A DNA stretch of 64,000 nucleotides from Chenopodium formosanum (GCA_024500155.1 CM044879.1:2805501-2869500); one strand, 5' to 3'; shown: positions 21,421-34,846, numbered from the stretch's first letter. The notes: generated from the letters alone by a model not told the origin. Translations and numbers: made by a program.

Positions 21421-23030
21421 ACTACAAATTCTCAAGGCTTGATATCCCCATTCCCCAAGGCTTCAATTTCCAACATCATGGGAAATAGACTTCTAACAAT
21501 TGAGAGATCAACTCCACCAAATAACACTAAAAGCCCAACCATAATCTTGAAGCCTCATTTTTCTTCCACAGGTCACTTCTTGCCACTCGTTAGCTATGGC
21601 CATCGTTGATATTGAAGATGCTTAGTGTTCTCGAGCAATACCTGCCAATGCAAAACAAAAGATGCTTAGCTGGATATATAATATGTATAATGTCCATTTG
21701 CATCGATTAAGCAAGAGCCAAAACACTATACGTATAAGGTGTTTTGACTGTCAAAGAGCTGCAAATTATTCGATCAACTACAAGGTCTATGAGACCAAGA
21801 TGTTGGAGGGTTTATATGTGATGCAAGGTATAATAATGCCCAGAGTGCAGATTGCAAATATAAACCTAGTGTTCTTCTTAGAGGGTCTATATGTTAATGT
21901 TGGCTTTCTTCCAAAATTGGACAAAGTTACACTTCTTCAGGTTCTCATCCATATCTTTTGTTTGCTTCCCCAACCTTCTAATGCTTCTATGGCACTCAGA
22001 CCAGCATGACCCACCATTGACCAACATATCCACAAAATTAACATACATAAAATTGTAAATTTTCAAAAAAAAGTAGCAGTTATAATACTTCATTTATTAA
22101 AATTTGTACAAGGCAATGATAAATTATTCCTCAAACATGGTAGTTACAGAGTATCAAAACATCCCTATATCATCATTAAAATCATCAATCATATCATTCA
22201 TTAGCAAACACATTTTTATTAGAATACTTAACTATATTGTTCATTACTGATTCAAATTTTCGCAGCTTTATAATTACATGCAAACACAAAAAAAATCATT
22301 TATAGGCCACTTCTTGACAATTAACAATTTTATTACAAGCCAATAATTTTCAAAAACGAATAATAAAGAAAACAAACAAGATCGAAATACTAATTTTGCA
22401 TCTGGACTCCACATAGCCTGTATATTCTCTCCTATTTGGATTGAGTTTGAATCCTTTTATACTTCCCTACTCTCACTTAGACATTTATAATTTAAACCTG
22501 CCAACCCAGAACAACGCTGACATATGCAAATTTAGACCTTCTTACATCCTTGCCCTGCTGAATTGTTTAGCCCTCTCTCATTAAATTCAGCAAAGAATAT
22601 GGAGGGAACACAGGGAAGGGTGATTTAGTTTGGATTTGCAACTTTTCGGAACAGAAAGATGAACATCTTTGTCCATTTAAAGACATTAATTATTTCTTCG
22701 CCAAATTTACATTGGAAATATCACTTCAAAATTTAGGCTATGGAATGAGAACATACCTCGCTGGAAGACATCAAAAGGCACACTATTGGGTGGCAATAGC
22801 TGAGTCAAAACAGAAGAGACTTTGGTTATCAGGCTTGGCAGTCCACTGAGTTGGATGCAGCTGATCAGTACCCTCTATTTTCATGGTAGTAAAAAAATCC
22901 CGGTTTCGTCAGCGTAACCTTGGTTTCTCTTTGTACTATCCCAGGCACCATGCCTAGACTGATGCATTAGTATCTGGTCAAAAGCAAAATTCAGTTGGTT
23001 CCCCTACCTCCTCTGCAACATCGAACATAA
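21421..23030 (-). other. possible non-coding exons of a minus-strand transcript
   Basis: Two GC-richer islands (about 21430-21645 and 22758-23010) have splice-like edges on the minus strand: an acceptor (gcattggcag) near 21645 and a donor (cgag|gtatgt) near 22757. Reading frames in them are short. They could be 3' UTR exons of the candidate at 24680-27208 or exons of a non-coding RNA. Weak call. Confidence 0.2.
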
Positions 23031-24679
23031 TTACTTAACAACAAACAAAAACAAAGCAATTAATTTGATTTGGTAAGCAAGCACTAATATACAACATCAT
23101 TACATCAACCATTAGAATAGTTTTGCAACAAAAAAAAATGATCATGTCATCAAAAGATCATTCCACAGAAAAAGCACAAAATTTAATAGAAAAAGGACAC
23201 TAGTTTTAATTAAGATTATGATCGAGGTAATTAAGCACACTATTTGAACCCAATTTTGATCCTCTTGTGTAAATTAACCCAGGTGAAAGGTGGAGGGCAC
23301 CCTTCCCTCCTCTCCAAAAAACAAAAAAGTGAATTTATTTCCAAGTGATCAAAGTAACACAAAATTACCCTAAAAACATCTACAGGAAAAAAGAAAAAGA
23401 AAATTATTAGTGGGTACACATAGTAGAAAGTTTTTTATATATCATAGCCATATATTTTCAATCTAAGGAAAAAAAATTAAAATAATTATTTGGTGTGCTA
23501 CAGAAATGATATCGAATTTTAAACCTAAAATGTTTGATTGTTCGATAAATAAATCTGAATGCCACAGAAATTTTGGTTTCTCCTCTATGATTTTCTATAA
23601 AATTAATCATTCTCAAGTTTTGGAAAAGAATAAGGGAAGACAGAGAAAGAGAATGAAAGGTTTTAGGTAAACCTTCATCTTCTAACCAAGCTTTTTAAAA
23701 TTACAAAAATGAATAGCAAATTCATCACAACTTTGTTTCTTTTGAACCTCAACCACAATTTTGTATCTTGAAAAGAACCGCATGTGTAACTGAAACCTAA
23801 ATTAAGTATATATGGAGTACATTAACATGAATTGTTTAAACAATCTATGGTTGTTAGTCAGTTTGTCACAATTATCTTCAATAATCTAAACAGAATGAAA
23901 TTGAATAGATTTAAAGTAGTGCATGCAAGTTTATAACTACTTTCACTAAAATGCACCAATGATGATACTAATAAACAACAAATTTTAAAGCCAAAAATAG
24001 CAGAAAAGGTACTAAAAACTTTGAAATACTGAATGACTTGATAAGAAAGAGAATGATCATCAGCTACAGCTCATCGCCATCAATGGCTCCATCTACCTCC
24101 ACTGAAACAAATTCAAACTCTGCATTTTTCCACTTTTCCAGCAAAAAACAATCTAAGTTGATGGCTAGCAAGCAATTAATTTCATAACAATATTTATTTT
24201 AGTGTAACAAACAATATGCAAATAAACACGATTACAAATCTCAATTACGTAGTATAATGAATGAATAATCAAACACGATTAGAAGATATAATTTATCAAA
24301 CACGATTAGAATGTACAGCTAGTCAGCTACACAAACTGCATTCTTCTAGAAGGGATTTTAGTTAAGTCATTTGGCGCCATTGGACTAAAAGCTTTTTCCA
24401 AAGGAAACATGATTTGTGCAGATGATATAAACACAATTATTCAGATAGCATATCATAAATAGATAAGTATGAGAATAGCATGTAAAGAATCAAGAAGTAT
24501 CTCTAGAAAGAGAAAAACAAGATAACTACATTATAAAGGGAAAGCAGAGCACATATAGGCAAAATTTTTGTACTTCATAACTTATAAAATCTTACCATGG
24601 TAACTCTGATGAAGAACCAGGAACATATCTTCACAGATCAACCACTGTAGTTACACCTTTGGTCAAAGCATGCTGGCCT
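23031..24679. other. no gene seen
   Basis: A-rich DNA without a convincing exon, repeat or element. It would be intronic if the exons on either side belong to one transcript. Confidence 0.3.
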
Positions 24680-27208
24680 TTAATAATGCTTCCCTCGGTC
24701 TCTCCTTTCATCAATGGTGGGTTCTGGGACACTTGGAAGAATAAGCTGTCTTGCAACATCTACCAGCAATCCATTAGGCTATGAAAGAAGAATGAGACAA
24801 CAGATTAAGTGCATATATCTATTCAAAATAGTCACATTACTCAGTATTTAGCGTAATATTGAACACAATATACCATGAAAAGACACCAAAGATGTGCTGA
24901 AGCTTATATTTGCATAGATAGAGGGAGTACTGAGATAAAATGAATAGTGCAAGATTAGCTAAAATACTAATAAAATTTCATTTTCAGTAACATTAATCTG
25001 TAACCAAAGAAAAAGTTTCAAATTGGCATATGAATAAAATTTATTCGAATACTGAAATCAAATGTAGCTATAACTGATCTACTCATTATAATAGGCTAAT
25101 TTTCAATTAACAGATCGTTATAAGAGCGGATATCAGAATCTAAATCAGATTGTTATTCCCTCTCAAATTCAACATGCAACACTCTTTAGTCTCTAATTGC
25201 TAAACATAAAGCGATAGTCTCTTATAAACAAAAGAAAGACTGTACTATAGAGATAAATTCAGCACAAGATTCAATCGTAACGAAACATAACAATTTCTCA
25301 AACAAAACAACAAATACTGCACGATCTTATCCACAAATTGACCTCTAAATATCATACTGTATATGTAATGAGTGATTTCACCATCAATATAATATCATAA
25401 TTGAAACACAATTATAAAGAAATGATGCAATTTCAAAAATTTATGTCATAACCAAGACTACAATTTCATCAAATCTACTTAAAGCTGTGACATGAGAATT
25501 GGATAATTCAAAGAAGACAAAGAATGTAGCAAAAGTCTGAAAAGAGTATCATGTATAATCTGATCTTCAAATCTGCCCTTACATACAAACCTTAATCCAG
25601 TTGTCCCAAGGTTCAACAAAGGACATTATGACTTGTCTTCCCTTCAGTTGAACATTCCTAATGCCGACACTAAAGAACTTGGTCAAGCCATGGAAAAGAC
25701 ACCAATCTGGTAGAATAATCTAGCTTAGCTACCTCGAGCTCCACTGAACAGAACAACGTTCCCACTTGTATCAGATTGATATAAAGAATATCTCTGTATG
25801 CAATGTTCTATAGTACTTGCCTAGAGTAGTCATAGATTTTGGATAAATTTTAAATTGAAAAAAGATCAGTCATAAACCTTATCAAATCTATTTCTTTTCA
25901 CTCCACCTCAATTCATATTCTGTTTCACATCTTCTACCCACTCAGTCTAGCTATTTTACAATAAATTAAATGAGCATTTCAACCAATATTGATACAAATC
26001 AATAGAAGATTACTAAATTAAGAAGCATGATCAAATCTGATTACTATAGCTACACATAAATTGCAGCAGCACATTATTTGGGATTATCATGATTTGTCAT
26101 ACTTTGGCCAACAGTAGGCAGGCAATAGCCCTTGTTAGCCCAAGAAAGGGTTAATTAATTTAAACATAGGCAGTATTTTCCTCAACCAGCAGGCAAAATC
26201 AAGTCAACTCTTTAGACTACAAATGGGCAATGGAGGAGCCATCTATAAGTCATAAAATCAAAATTATATAATTTAAAATCCATGTATGATGCAATCACAT
26301 CCCACAACACAAGCCCTTGTCATCCAACAACACAAGCCCAGCTCACAGACAAACACCAATCAACGGCTCGTTACGAGACAATAAAATAGTAGGCTTTACA
26401 TACACGAGATCAAACGTACCATGGTAGGACAATCATTCTAAGGCGTGATTAATAGACATTAAAATCCACCAAATACCATAAAGTGTTAAAAGAGATTACT
26501 ATTGAATATGCATCAGCATTGCCTTAAAGAGAGGCAATAAATATAACAGCAGCTCAAAATTCTTAGAGGCTACCTTTCACACATGACACCACCAAATAGT
26601 TTAAAGTAGATCACAAAATGTGAAATCAGTTTCCTTAGAGGCATCTTTACAACAATTAATAAGCATTTGTTAAACAATTAATAAGTTTCAATTTGGCCAT
26701 TTGCTCTACCATTTATAAGTAATAGATCATAAACAAAGCCTCTAAGTAAATAATTAATAACAAAACCATAATCCAGATCAAAATTCAACCAAAAACAATT
26801 AATAAAAAAAAAAAAAAAATACGAACAGATGAAAACCCCTATTCTTCTGTACCTCGTTCCATACTCAGAAATCCAGGAGGATTATCAGTTGACTGTTATA
26901 GCTAATGTTGATTTGGATTACCAGTTGAAGTAGCATCAACGGGCTGTCCCCATCTGGGAAGAAGCTCTCCAAATCACCTGGCATATCAGAACAAAGGAAA
27001 AAATGGTAAATAGACTTTTTTTGAGGGTAAAAAGGGAAGCACATTGTTCATAATAAGAAACTTGAAATGAAGTACCCATTTTGGTTGAATTTGACCCCGA
27101 AACCTTTAAGGTACATTTTTCAATATGCAAAAAAGCAAAAAAATCACCGGCTCTGACGAGAATGGTGGTCGGATAAGTAACTAAAGGTGAGCTTTGCACC
27201 CAAGCCAT
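24680..27208 (-). CDS. candidate small spliced gene, unrecognised
   Basis: Four minus-strand exons join without frame conflict: 27148..27208, 26922..26977, 25591..25719 and 24680..24778. They run from ATG (27208) to TAA (24680) and encode 114 residues. Internal edges look like real splice sites (ccg|gtgatt, gccag|gtgat, actg|gtaatc, gctag|att, ttaag|gtttgt, catag|cct). The protein has DLESFFPDGDSP, GRQVIMSFVEPWDNWIK and DVARQLILPSVPEPTIDE, which look like protein-coding sequence, but I recognise no family. The last exon also has a second open frame ending KGVTTVVDL, so its frame may be wrong or the gene may be damaged. Alternatives are a non-coding RNA or a decayed gene. Confidence 0.3.
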
Positions 27209-27441
27209 TAGTTTGTGGTATTTTGACTACTAAGTAAGGTACAGGATGTTGGGTGCACCCAAGTCATAGTTCAGAGTGTAGACCAATTTTACCTTAATAT
27301 TTTAGTATTCCCTCCGTGTTTTAATAAGTGTTACACTTATCAGATCCGACCATATTTTAATTAGAGTTGTCAAAAACTGACCCAACTCAAGGACCCGACA
27401 ATAATCTAAATCTAGCATGTATAGTACTCGAACAATGGAGT

Positions 27442-29764
27442 GGATTGTAGCCTTCAATTTTGCCACTTTTCGCCACCGAACCCCAAAACCTAAAAATTAC
27501 CTTTAAAAGCGTGGATTATAGCCTTCAATTTTATAATTTTTTGACCATTTTTCGTCCGAAAATAAAAATTGCCGAGATGTTCACCATGGTCCCTAATACC
27601 CTCCAAGAGTCCAATTGGGTCGATGGAACGATCCAATATGCCCTTAAACAGTCATTTTACCCGTTCACAGCTTGAAGTGATTTCGTAAATTAAGACGTTT
27701 ATGACAACATATAATGATCATATGCGGTTTAAAATGGAATTATATGACCCCGAGATGTATCCCTTAGGGTCTCAAGGCTTTTCACCACCGGGCCCCAAAA
27801 CCTCAAAATTTCCTCAAAAAGTGTGGATTATAGCATTCAATTTTGTAATTTTTTTGACCTTCTTTTGCCCGAAATTAAAAATTGCCAAGATGTTTACCAT
27901 GGTCCCTAATTTCCTCCGGGAGTACAATTAGGTCGGTGGAACCATCCAACATGCCCTTAAACGGTCATTTTACCCGTTCACAACTTGTAGTGATTTCCTA
28001 AACTCAAGCATATCACGGACGTTGATGACAACATATAATGATCATATATGGTTTCAAACGACGTTATATGGCCTTGAGATGTACCCTTAGGGTCTCAAAG
28101 CTTTTCGCCACTGAGCCCCGAATCCTCAAAATTTCCTCAAAAAGCGTGGGTTATTATTATACCCTTCAATTTTGTAATTTTTAGACCATTTTTCGTCCTG
28201 AAATAAAAATTGCCGAGACGTTTATTATGGTCTATAATACCCTCTAGGAGTCCAATTGGATCGGTGTAACTGTCCAATATGCCCTATAACGATCATCTTA
28301 CCCGTTCATAACTTGTAGTGATTTCCTAAACTCAAGCCTACAACGGACGTTTATGACAACATATGATGATCATATATGGTTTCAAACGACGAGATGTACC
28401 CTTAGGGTCTCAAGGCTTTTCGCCACCGGGCCCCAAAACCTCAAAATTTCATCAAAAAGCGTGGATAGCCTTTAATTTTGTAATTTTTTCAACCTCTTTT
28501 CGCCCGAAATTAAAAGTTGCTGAGATGTTTACCATGGTCCCTATTATCCTCCGGGAGTCCAATTGGGTCAGTGGAACCATCCAATATGCCCTTAAACGGT
28601 CATTTTACCCGTTCACAACTTGAAGTGATTTCGTAAACTCAAGCCTACCACGGATGTTTATGACAACATATAGTGATCATATATGGTTTCAAACGGCATT
28701 ATATGACACCGAGATATATCCCCTTGGGTCTCAACACTTTTCGCCACCGGGCCTTGAAACTTCAAAATTTCCTCAAAAAGCGTGGATTATAGCCTTCGAT
28801 TTTGTAATTTTTTGACCTTTTTTCGTCCGGAAATAAAAATTGACAAGATGTTTATCATAGTCCCTAATACCCTCCGGGAGTCCAAATGGGTCGGTGAAAC
28901 TATACAATATGCCCTTAAACGGTCATTTTACCCGTTCACAACTTGCAGTGATTTCGTAAACTCAAGCCTACCACAGACGTTTATGACAACATATAATGAT
29001 CATATGTGGTTTCAAACGACATTATATGACCCTGAGATTTATCCCTTAGGGTTTCAAGACTTTTCGCCACCGGGTCTCGAAACCCCAAAATTCCTCAAAA
29101 AACGTGGATTATTGCCTTCAATTTTGTATTTTTTGACCTTATTTCGCCCGGAGAAAATAATTGTCGATATGTTTACCATGGTCCCTAATATCCTCCGGGA
29201 GTCCAATTGGGTCGGTGGAACCATCCAATATGTCCTGAAACGATCATTTTTCCCGTTCGCAACTTAATTGCACCGATTTCGTAAACTCAAGACTACTACG
29301 GACGTTTATGACAACATATAATGATCATATATGGTTTTAAACGACATTATATGACCCCGAGATGTATCCCTTAAGGTCTCAAAGCTTTTCGCTACCGGGC
29401 CCCTAAACCTCAAAATTTCCTCAAAAAACTTGGATTGTAGCCTTGAATTTTGTAATTTTTTGACCTTTTTTCGCCTGAAAATGTAAATTGTCGAGATGTT
29501 TACCATGGTCCTTAGTACCCTCTGGGTGTCCAATTGGGTCGGTGGAACCATTTTATATGCCCTTAAACGGTCATTTTATCCGTTCACAACTTGCATTGAT
29601 TTCGTAAACTTAAGTCTACCACGTACGTTTATGACAACATATCATGATCATATTTGGTTTCAAAACGGCATTGTATGACCCCGAGATATAACCCCCAGGG
29701 TCTCAACCCCTTTTGCCACCAGGCCCCGAAACCTCAAAATTTCCTCAAAAGTGTGGATTATAGG
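27442..29764. repeat. ~320-bp tandem array, about seven units
   Basis: The anchor gttyaccatggtccctaat recurs with its ccctaat at 27591, 27903, 28232, 28539, 28862, 29183 and 29510, so unit lengths are 307-329 bp. Each unit also has cctcaaaatttcctcaaaaa, ggtcattttacccgttcac, atgacaacatataatgatca and tttcgccaccgggcc. Units are well preserved but not identical. The open frames found across it are by-products of the period. Confidence 0.92.
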
Positions 29765-29852
29765 TAGAGTTGTCAAAAACTGAGCCGACCTGAGAACCCG
29801 ACCTTAACGGACAAAGATCTGAACCCAGCCTGTACTCGAACAATGAGGTGAA
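29765..29852. repeat. internal duplicate of the hAT-like left terminus
   Basis: tagagttgtcaaaaactga recurs here as at 27362, followed by similar cccgac and gtactcgaacaatg sequence. The tandem array is therefore bracketed by two copies of the element's left end, suggesting a nested or recombined element. Confidence 0.75.
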
Positions 29853-30586
29853 ACTAGTGGCCTGTAATCTGACTTGATCTTAAGCGAAAACCCATTTGAT
29901 CCAATACTTAGTGACCTGAACCCGAACCTGCCCCCGACATGATAGTAATCGCCAACCGATTTAATTCGACCCTAAAACAATCCGTACCTGAACTAGTACT
30001 CGACCCAATTAAAACATGAACCCGAGTCATGGAAGGTTTAATAAAATTTTATGTACCTTTTTTTCAGCTTATATATTGGTATAATTCTGTAAACCCTCAA
30101 TCCGATTTAATAAAATCTTTTGTTCAGCTTATATAACTTTTGTTCTCTATTACTCGTATATAGGTTTAATAAAATCTTAATGATGCTTGATCAAATTATG
30201 GAATAATCCGTAATTATATACAGTTCAACTTGGCCACATTGATATTTATAATTGAACTTGAACCAGAACCCGACTCAACACTAACCCGTACCCGAATGTA
30301 CTATCTTGTTAACCCAACACAGCCCGACTCAACACAACCCGAACATGAAATTGACTCAAATTGAACCTGATCTATATCCGAAAAGGTGAACGACTCGTTA
30401 TAACTTGAACTGAAATTGACCCAACTTGAACTTGAACCTGATCTGAAGCTAGATTGACCCAATATAATCTGATCCTGATTTAACCCGAGACCTAATTTGA
30501 CCCAATCCAAACCCGACGACTTGAATACCCGAATTGACAGCTCTAATTTTAATAAGTATTACACTTCCTTTTTTGGCAAAAAGTTA

Positions 30587-30889
30587 CTCCCTCCATCCCC
30601 AAATGATAGTCCTTTATGGGTAAAAATCACGGGAATTAAGAAACTTAAATACTCCGTTCGTGTTACAGTTTGACCGGCACATAGTTTTAGGCAATTTAAT
30701 TGACTTGAATAAAATTAGAGGTAAGTGAAGTAGTTGGAGTATTAAAAAATTGTAAAAAAAAAAAAAAAAAAGATGTTGGGGTCAATAGTTTATTAAAAAG
30801 TAATGAATGTTTTAGAAAATATATAATAATAATTAAAAAAAATAGTAATAAATGCTAGAAAGAGGAATGTAATTTAGGGACGGAGGGAG
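30587..30889. mobile_element. Stowaway-like MITE
   Basis: Ends CTCCCTCCATCCCCAAAT and its near complement atttagggacggagggag, with TA on both sides (30585-30586, 30890-30891). 303 bp, non-coding, with a poly-A tract inside. Fits the Tc1/mariner-derived Stowaway type. Confidence 0.8.
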
Positions 30890-30954
30890 TAGTGGGTTTG
30901 GGTGGGGAGACAAGAGAGATATAATATTTTATAGACTCTAGGCATGTACATCTA

Positions 30955-31072
30955 AATTTTTTTTGGTGTTAAGCGAGCCACAAGGGCGGAGATGAGAATC
31001 GATCCCAAGTTCTCTTGGAATCGGGAGGGAAGCTCTAACCACTTGAGCTATCCCTCACTCTCAATTTTTAAT
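30955..31072 (-). mobile_element. tRNA-derived SINE (copy 2)
   Basis: On the minus strand it reads gagagtgagggatagctc, then aagtggttagagct (box A region), gggatcgattctcatc (box B region), cttgtggctcgcttaacacc and an A tract. Same family as copies at 8524 and 36869. No clear target duplication. Confidence 0.78.
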
Positions 31073-31598
31073 AGACTATTAGTTAGTTTATTATTAATCA
31101 GTTCACTCAAAATATGTAATTGACATGGAAATAAGGCAGCCTAATAAAAGTTCTTCATTAATTAAACAGAAAGATCTCCGACATGCCACTCTACACCCTA
31201 GATGTTCAGATTATGTGACAACGAACAGCATAGTGTCTTGATAAGAAGTATTTGCATTAAGGTAATGTTTTAAACTTTTTGTAAACCATCTAGTCCTTCA
31301 ATTTTTTCTACTAAATTTGTTGGCATGTAAAAACATATTAAAATCATATAAATAAACTACAAATACTCGATTAAACTACTAATTACACACTTCTTAAGAA
31401 ATCTGATAACCTTCAAATAAACTTGTATTTTGTTACAAGTAATAACTTCCATAGATTTTTTGTGTCAAAAAAAAAAAAAAACAAAAAAAAAAAAAAAAAA
31501 AAAAAAAAAACTTCTATAGATTTTTATACGCATATGTTTTTTGCAATTTGTTATCTTCTTCATTAAAAGCTTCCGTTTGCAATTAATTATCTTCTCCA
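31073..31598. other. 3' flank of ENT gene 1
   Basis: AT-rich sequence with a long interrupted A tract (31467-31510), probably the tail of a decayed retroelement. The last 60 bp before the ENT stop codon contain a second, imperfect copy of the 3'-terminal ENT sequence (taaaagcttccgtttgc, then taaaaacttccattgcc). Confidence 0.45.
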
Positions 31599-33824
31599 TT
31601 AAAAACTTCCATTGCCTATGAGCCACAACCAATCGAGGCAAGCACCGGAAAATATACCACCTAGAAGAAATAAGACCAACAAATTTCCCAATGCGTTTTG
31701 CTCCGGTCCCTGTACAATTGTACATCAATGTACAACAAATATTTCATATTAAATTGTAGATCCATTTAGCCACACTATATACAATGCTATCAAAATATAA
31801 TCAACTAATGAGTTTCTTAAAGTACAAACCTTGTAACCTTTAGGCGTTGCAGTCATCACACAAACCGTGAGATGACCATTAGTAAATCCCAATAATGAGG
31901 TGAGCATAATCATCCACCCTTCATTTGCATATTTTGCAGTGAAGTAAAATGCAGGGACAAAGAGGAAACGAGCTAGTATCGCGATCATTAGGCCCTTTCG
32001 AGACTCCAAGTTTAAGTACTTTATCAAGGGAGTGTATCTTCCAACTAGGTCCAAAACATTGTACATGGCAATCAACACAATGGAATACCTACAAAACAAG
32101 ATTTCAAATTTTATCAGCGTTTATGGTCAATATTATTAACTTTTGATAATAGACCATATGCTATAATAATTAAGAGCTATACCATGCACCTAATGTGTGA
32201 TTTCCTGTATCTTCATACAAAAAACCAGGGAAAATTGACAGTGTGAGCGCATAGATAAGGTATAAACCCAAAAAATAATCCCAATTTTGACTTAGCAATT
32301 GTTTCAGTGTGAAACGATCCACAACTTTCGCACCATTATCAACCTGCAATGTAGGAAATCTCTTTAAAAAGTTGCTTAAATAATTCACAACTAAAACTGA
32401 AAAATGAAAGTGAAATGAACTGATGTTGTATCTTATTAATTACTTGATTGATACCGGCAGCAGCAAGGTCAGCTGTAACAGTTTTAGATCCTTCTGAAGC
32501 TGCCTTGGACCGGAAATACTTGACAATTGGCAACTTAGGGAAGTAGTATGCATACAACAAAATGCATAAAAATTCTATTCCTGTGGAGATTGCCAAGAAT
32601 AGTACTGCAAAAATAGATTTACTAAACAATCAAGACGTGATAAGTGCTGATTTATTCACAAAAATGCCCTCATGAGAAACAAGGAATTTCCCTAATTTTT
32701 ATAAGTATTTTTCAGATAAAAAATGCACGAGTTTTAGTCAAGAAAAGAGTACTAAACAAGTCATCCTAAACATGAAGTATTAAGATACTTACAAGCGCCC
32801 TTGCGTAGTCCATCATGAGATTTGTCAAATGCTGCCTTTGTAACTAGCCTCAGAACAGAGGTCAGTGCACCGGATGCAGCCAAACCAGCAAAGAAAGACT
32901 GTATTTAGGCATCACAGGGCGGATTAGTATTACACTATTAGATGTATACTTGCATTGTGTAACATTAAAAGATCAATACTATAGTCTATTGGTGAAGTTA
33001 AGTAATAACCGCGACACATTTTACATACTTGTAAAAGCTCAGGCACCATAAAAGCCAAGTCACCACACATCCCACCTTGGACACAAGCATCTGCAACACC
33101 AAAAGCACCAACCAGTATGCATAAACCGATATAAGGTCCAACTCCGCCTTTTCCAGATGTTCCTAGATCTAACTGTCACGATCATACAAAAGGGATATAT
33201 TCACAAAAATTCCAACTTTGATTTGAATTCAGAATTTGAAATTTCACGTGTAAGGTAAGTTACCAATAAACATCCCAAAATACTAATGAAGAACAGAATG
33301 TATCCAGCTATGTTTCTCCTCCTAGTATTGATCCGATGTTCATTATACGCCAATATTGCCATTGTTCCAACAGCAAACGGTTGATATATTAGTGTAAGTA
33401 CCCTTGATGGATGGTAGTTCTTCACATGAAAAAGCCGCGAACCAAATTAGCTAAAACATGTATAATCTTCTGAATGCAGTTAAGTTCTAACAGATTGATT
33501 AAATGAAACAGGGGAAAGATATGTATATATATGAAATTATTGGTACACAAACCAACCAATTTCGTACCGGGAAAACTTGGTAATAGTAATCTCCAACGGT
33601 GAGCATGGTGTTCCATGAAAGGAGAGTTCCCATTCCAAGCAACCAACATACAAACACAGCGCTCCATTTTCCCTGATCACCACACACAATCAATTCATTA
33701 AGATCATATCTTTACACTATCTTCGTTGAGGCTCATAAGGGTCCGGCTCCTGAATATAATTTGAGCAAAGTCTTACCTCCAATCGAGTAGGAGTACCATC
33801 ATTTTCTTCAGCAGTAGTACTCAT
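31599..33824 (-). CDS. ENT: equilibrative nucleoside transporter, gene 1
   Basis: Nine exons: 33777..33824, 33568..33672, 33264..33419, 33029..33172, 32793..32898, 32444..32604, 32183..32343, 31830..32088 and 31599..31709. They total 1251 nt, 416 residues, matching plant ENT proteins of about 11 membrane segments. Key stretches are GMGTLLSWNTM...DYYY in the first membrane segment, NYHPSRVLTL, GGMCGDLAFM, RLVTKAAFDKS, FPGFLYED and the final DWLWLIGNGSF. ENT proteins move nucleosides across membranes, in plants often coupled to protons at the plasma membrane. A 5' leader intron runs 33839-34253 (donor aaa|gtaagt, acceptor tatag|gtg). Exon 6 ends with an ordinary GT donor. Most similar to gene 2. 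No frame damage seen. Confidence 0.92.
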
Positions 33825-34560
33825 GGCTAGTTCACCACCTATATATCACAAAATTAAGATGTCAATTTATTTGTTAACCATATTTCCACTTTCACACATT
33901 ATTCTTTGATCGTGCTATTAGATAATTAAGGATATTAATGGTCAAATTTATGTGTTAGTGGACGCAATTTCTACATGTTGCAAAATTCATTAGAGGTACT
34001 CCTAGTAAAAGGGACGGGGTCATGTGCATGTCAAACAAATTAATAAGTAGAATACAAAGATAGGGCAGGATAAAAATCGCTGAATTGAAGCAAACAACAC
34101 CCAACAAAATATAATTTGTGAAGATTTGTTTGGTTTATCGGTAGTGTAAATTACACAATCAAGATGACAATTGGCTTCGAACAAGGGATGTACAATACTA
34201 TAATTAGAAGGGAGCAATTTAAATAAAATCAGATGAAAGATCGAAAAACTTACTTTGCTCTGAGTTCTAGTGTGGTGAATTTATGTGATGATCAAAGGGA
34301 ACAAGAGATAATCAAGGCAATCGTACGTGTTACCTTTGCATAACGGATTTTATTAAGGAAAAATAAAAGTTAGAAAATAAATATTAAATATGAAAAGAAT
34401 AGATAGAAGAATTTAATTTCAATTAGGGTTCTAATAAGATAGAATTCTTAAATTATATCAGATACAACTCATACAAGTATAGTTTGCCTCAAAAAAAAGT
34501 ACGAGTATGTAAGATAGTTAGATTATGTGTTTCTTAACACATCTATAGCCCGAAGTTAAA
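33825..34560 (-). promoter_or_regulatory. ENT gene 1 leader exon, leader intron and promoter side
   Basis: The leader intron (33839-34253) separates 14 nt of leader before the ATG from a leader exon that begins at 34254 going right. Sequence conserved with ENT gene 2 continues to about 34600. The transcription start is not identified. Confidence 0.55.
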
Positions 34561-34604
34561 AATAATGAAAATAATTAGTCAAAACTAATACAGTAATTAT
34601 GTAG

Positions 34605-34846
34605 TGTTAAATATTGGGGAAAATAGTTCTCTCTATATTTCCATTGTATTTTTCCATTCATAATATTTGGCCACATTACAATATATATAAACAATAGAAA
34701 TAACTAACCCTAATATTCCTTATTATATTAACTTCCTAAATCTATTCACAATATATATTATATATATCTTTTCACAATAATATCTCATATGACATTATTC
34801 TCATAATATCATATCACAATATACATTCCTATGATCCTATCTCAAT
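34605..34846 (-). repeat. left terminal repeat (3' LTR) of the TRIM-like element
   Basis: Begins tgttaaatattgggg and ends ctcaata. Nearly identical to 35383-35626, which indicates a recent insertion. Confidence 0.9.

Larger units (their letters stand above)
27362..30545. mobile_element. non-autonomous hAT-like element with internal satellite
   Basis: 3184-bp element with ends TAGAGTTGTCAA and TTGACAGCTCTA (one mismatch as inverted repeats). It is flanked by perfect 8-bp duplications ATTTTAAT at 27354-27361 and 30546-30553, the hAT hallmark. The interior has a ~320-bp tandem array (27442-29764). The left terminal ~85 bp is repeated at 29765-29852. Then comes a long stretch rich in cccgaac/gacccaa-type motifs. 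No transposase ORF is visible; every ORF inside is a reading of the array. Confidence 0.85.

Noticed and set aside
21662..22009. 115-codon plus-strand ORF
   Set aside because: No recognisable domain, no splice or promoter context and mixed composition; the minus strand has better splice-like signals here.
27460..29678. Several ORFs of 60-161 codons inside the satellite array
   Set aside because: They are frames of a repeated non-coding unit, start and stop at different places in each unit and have no match I recognise.
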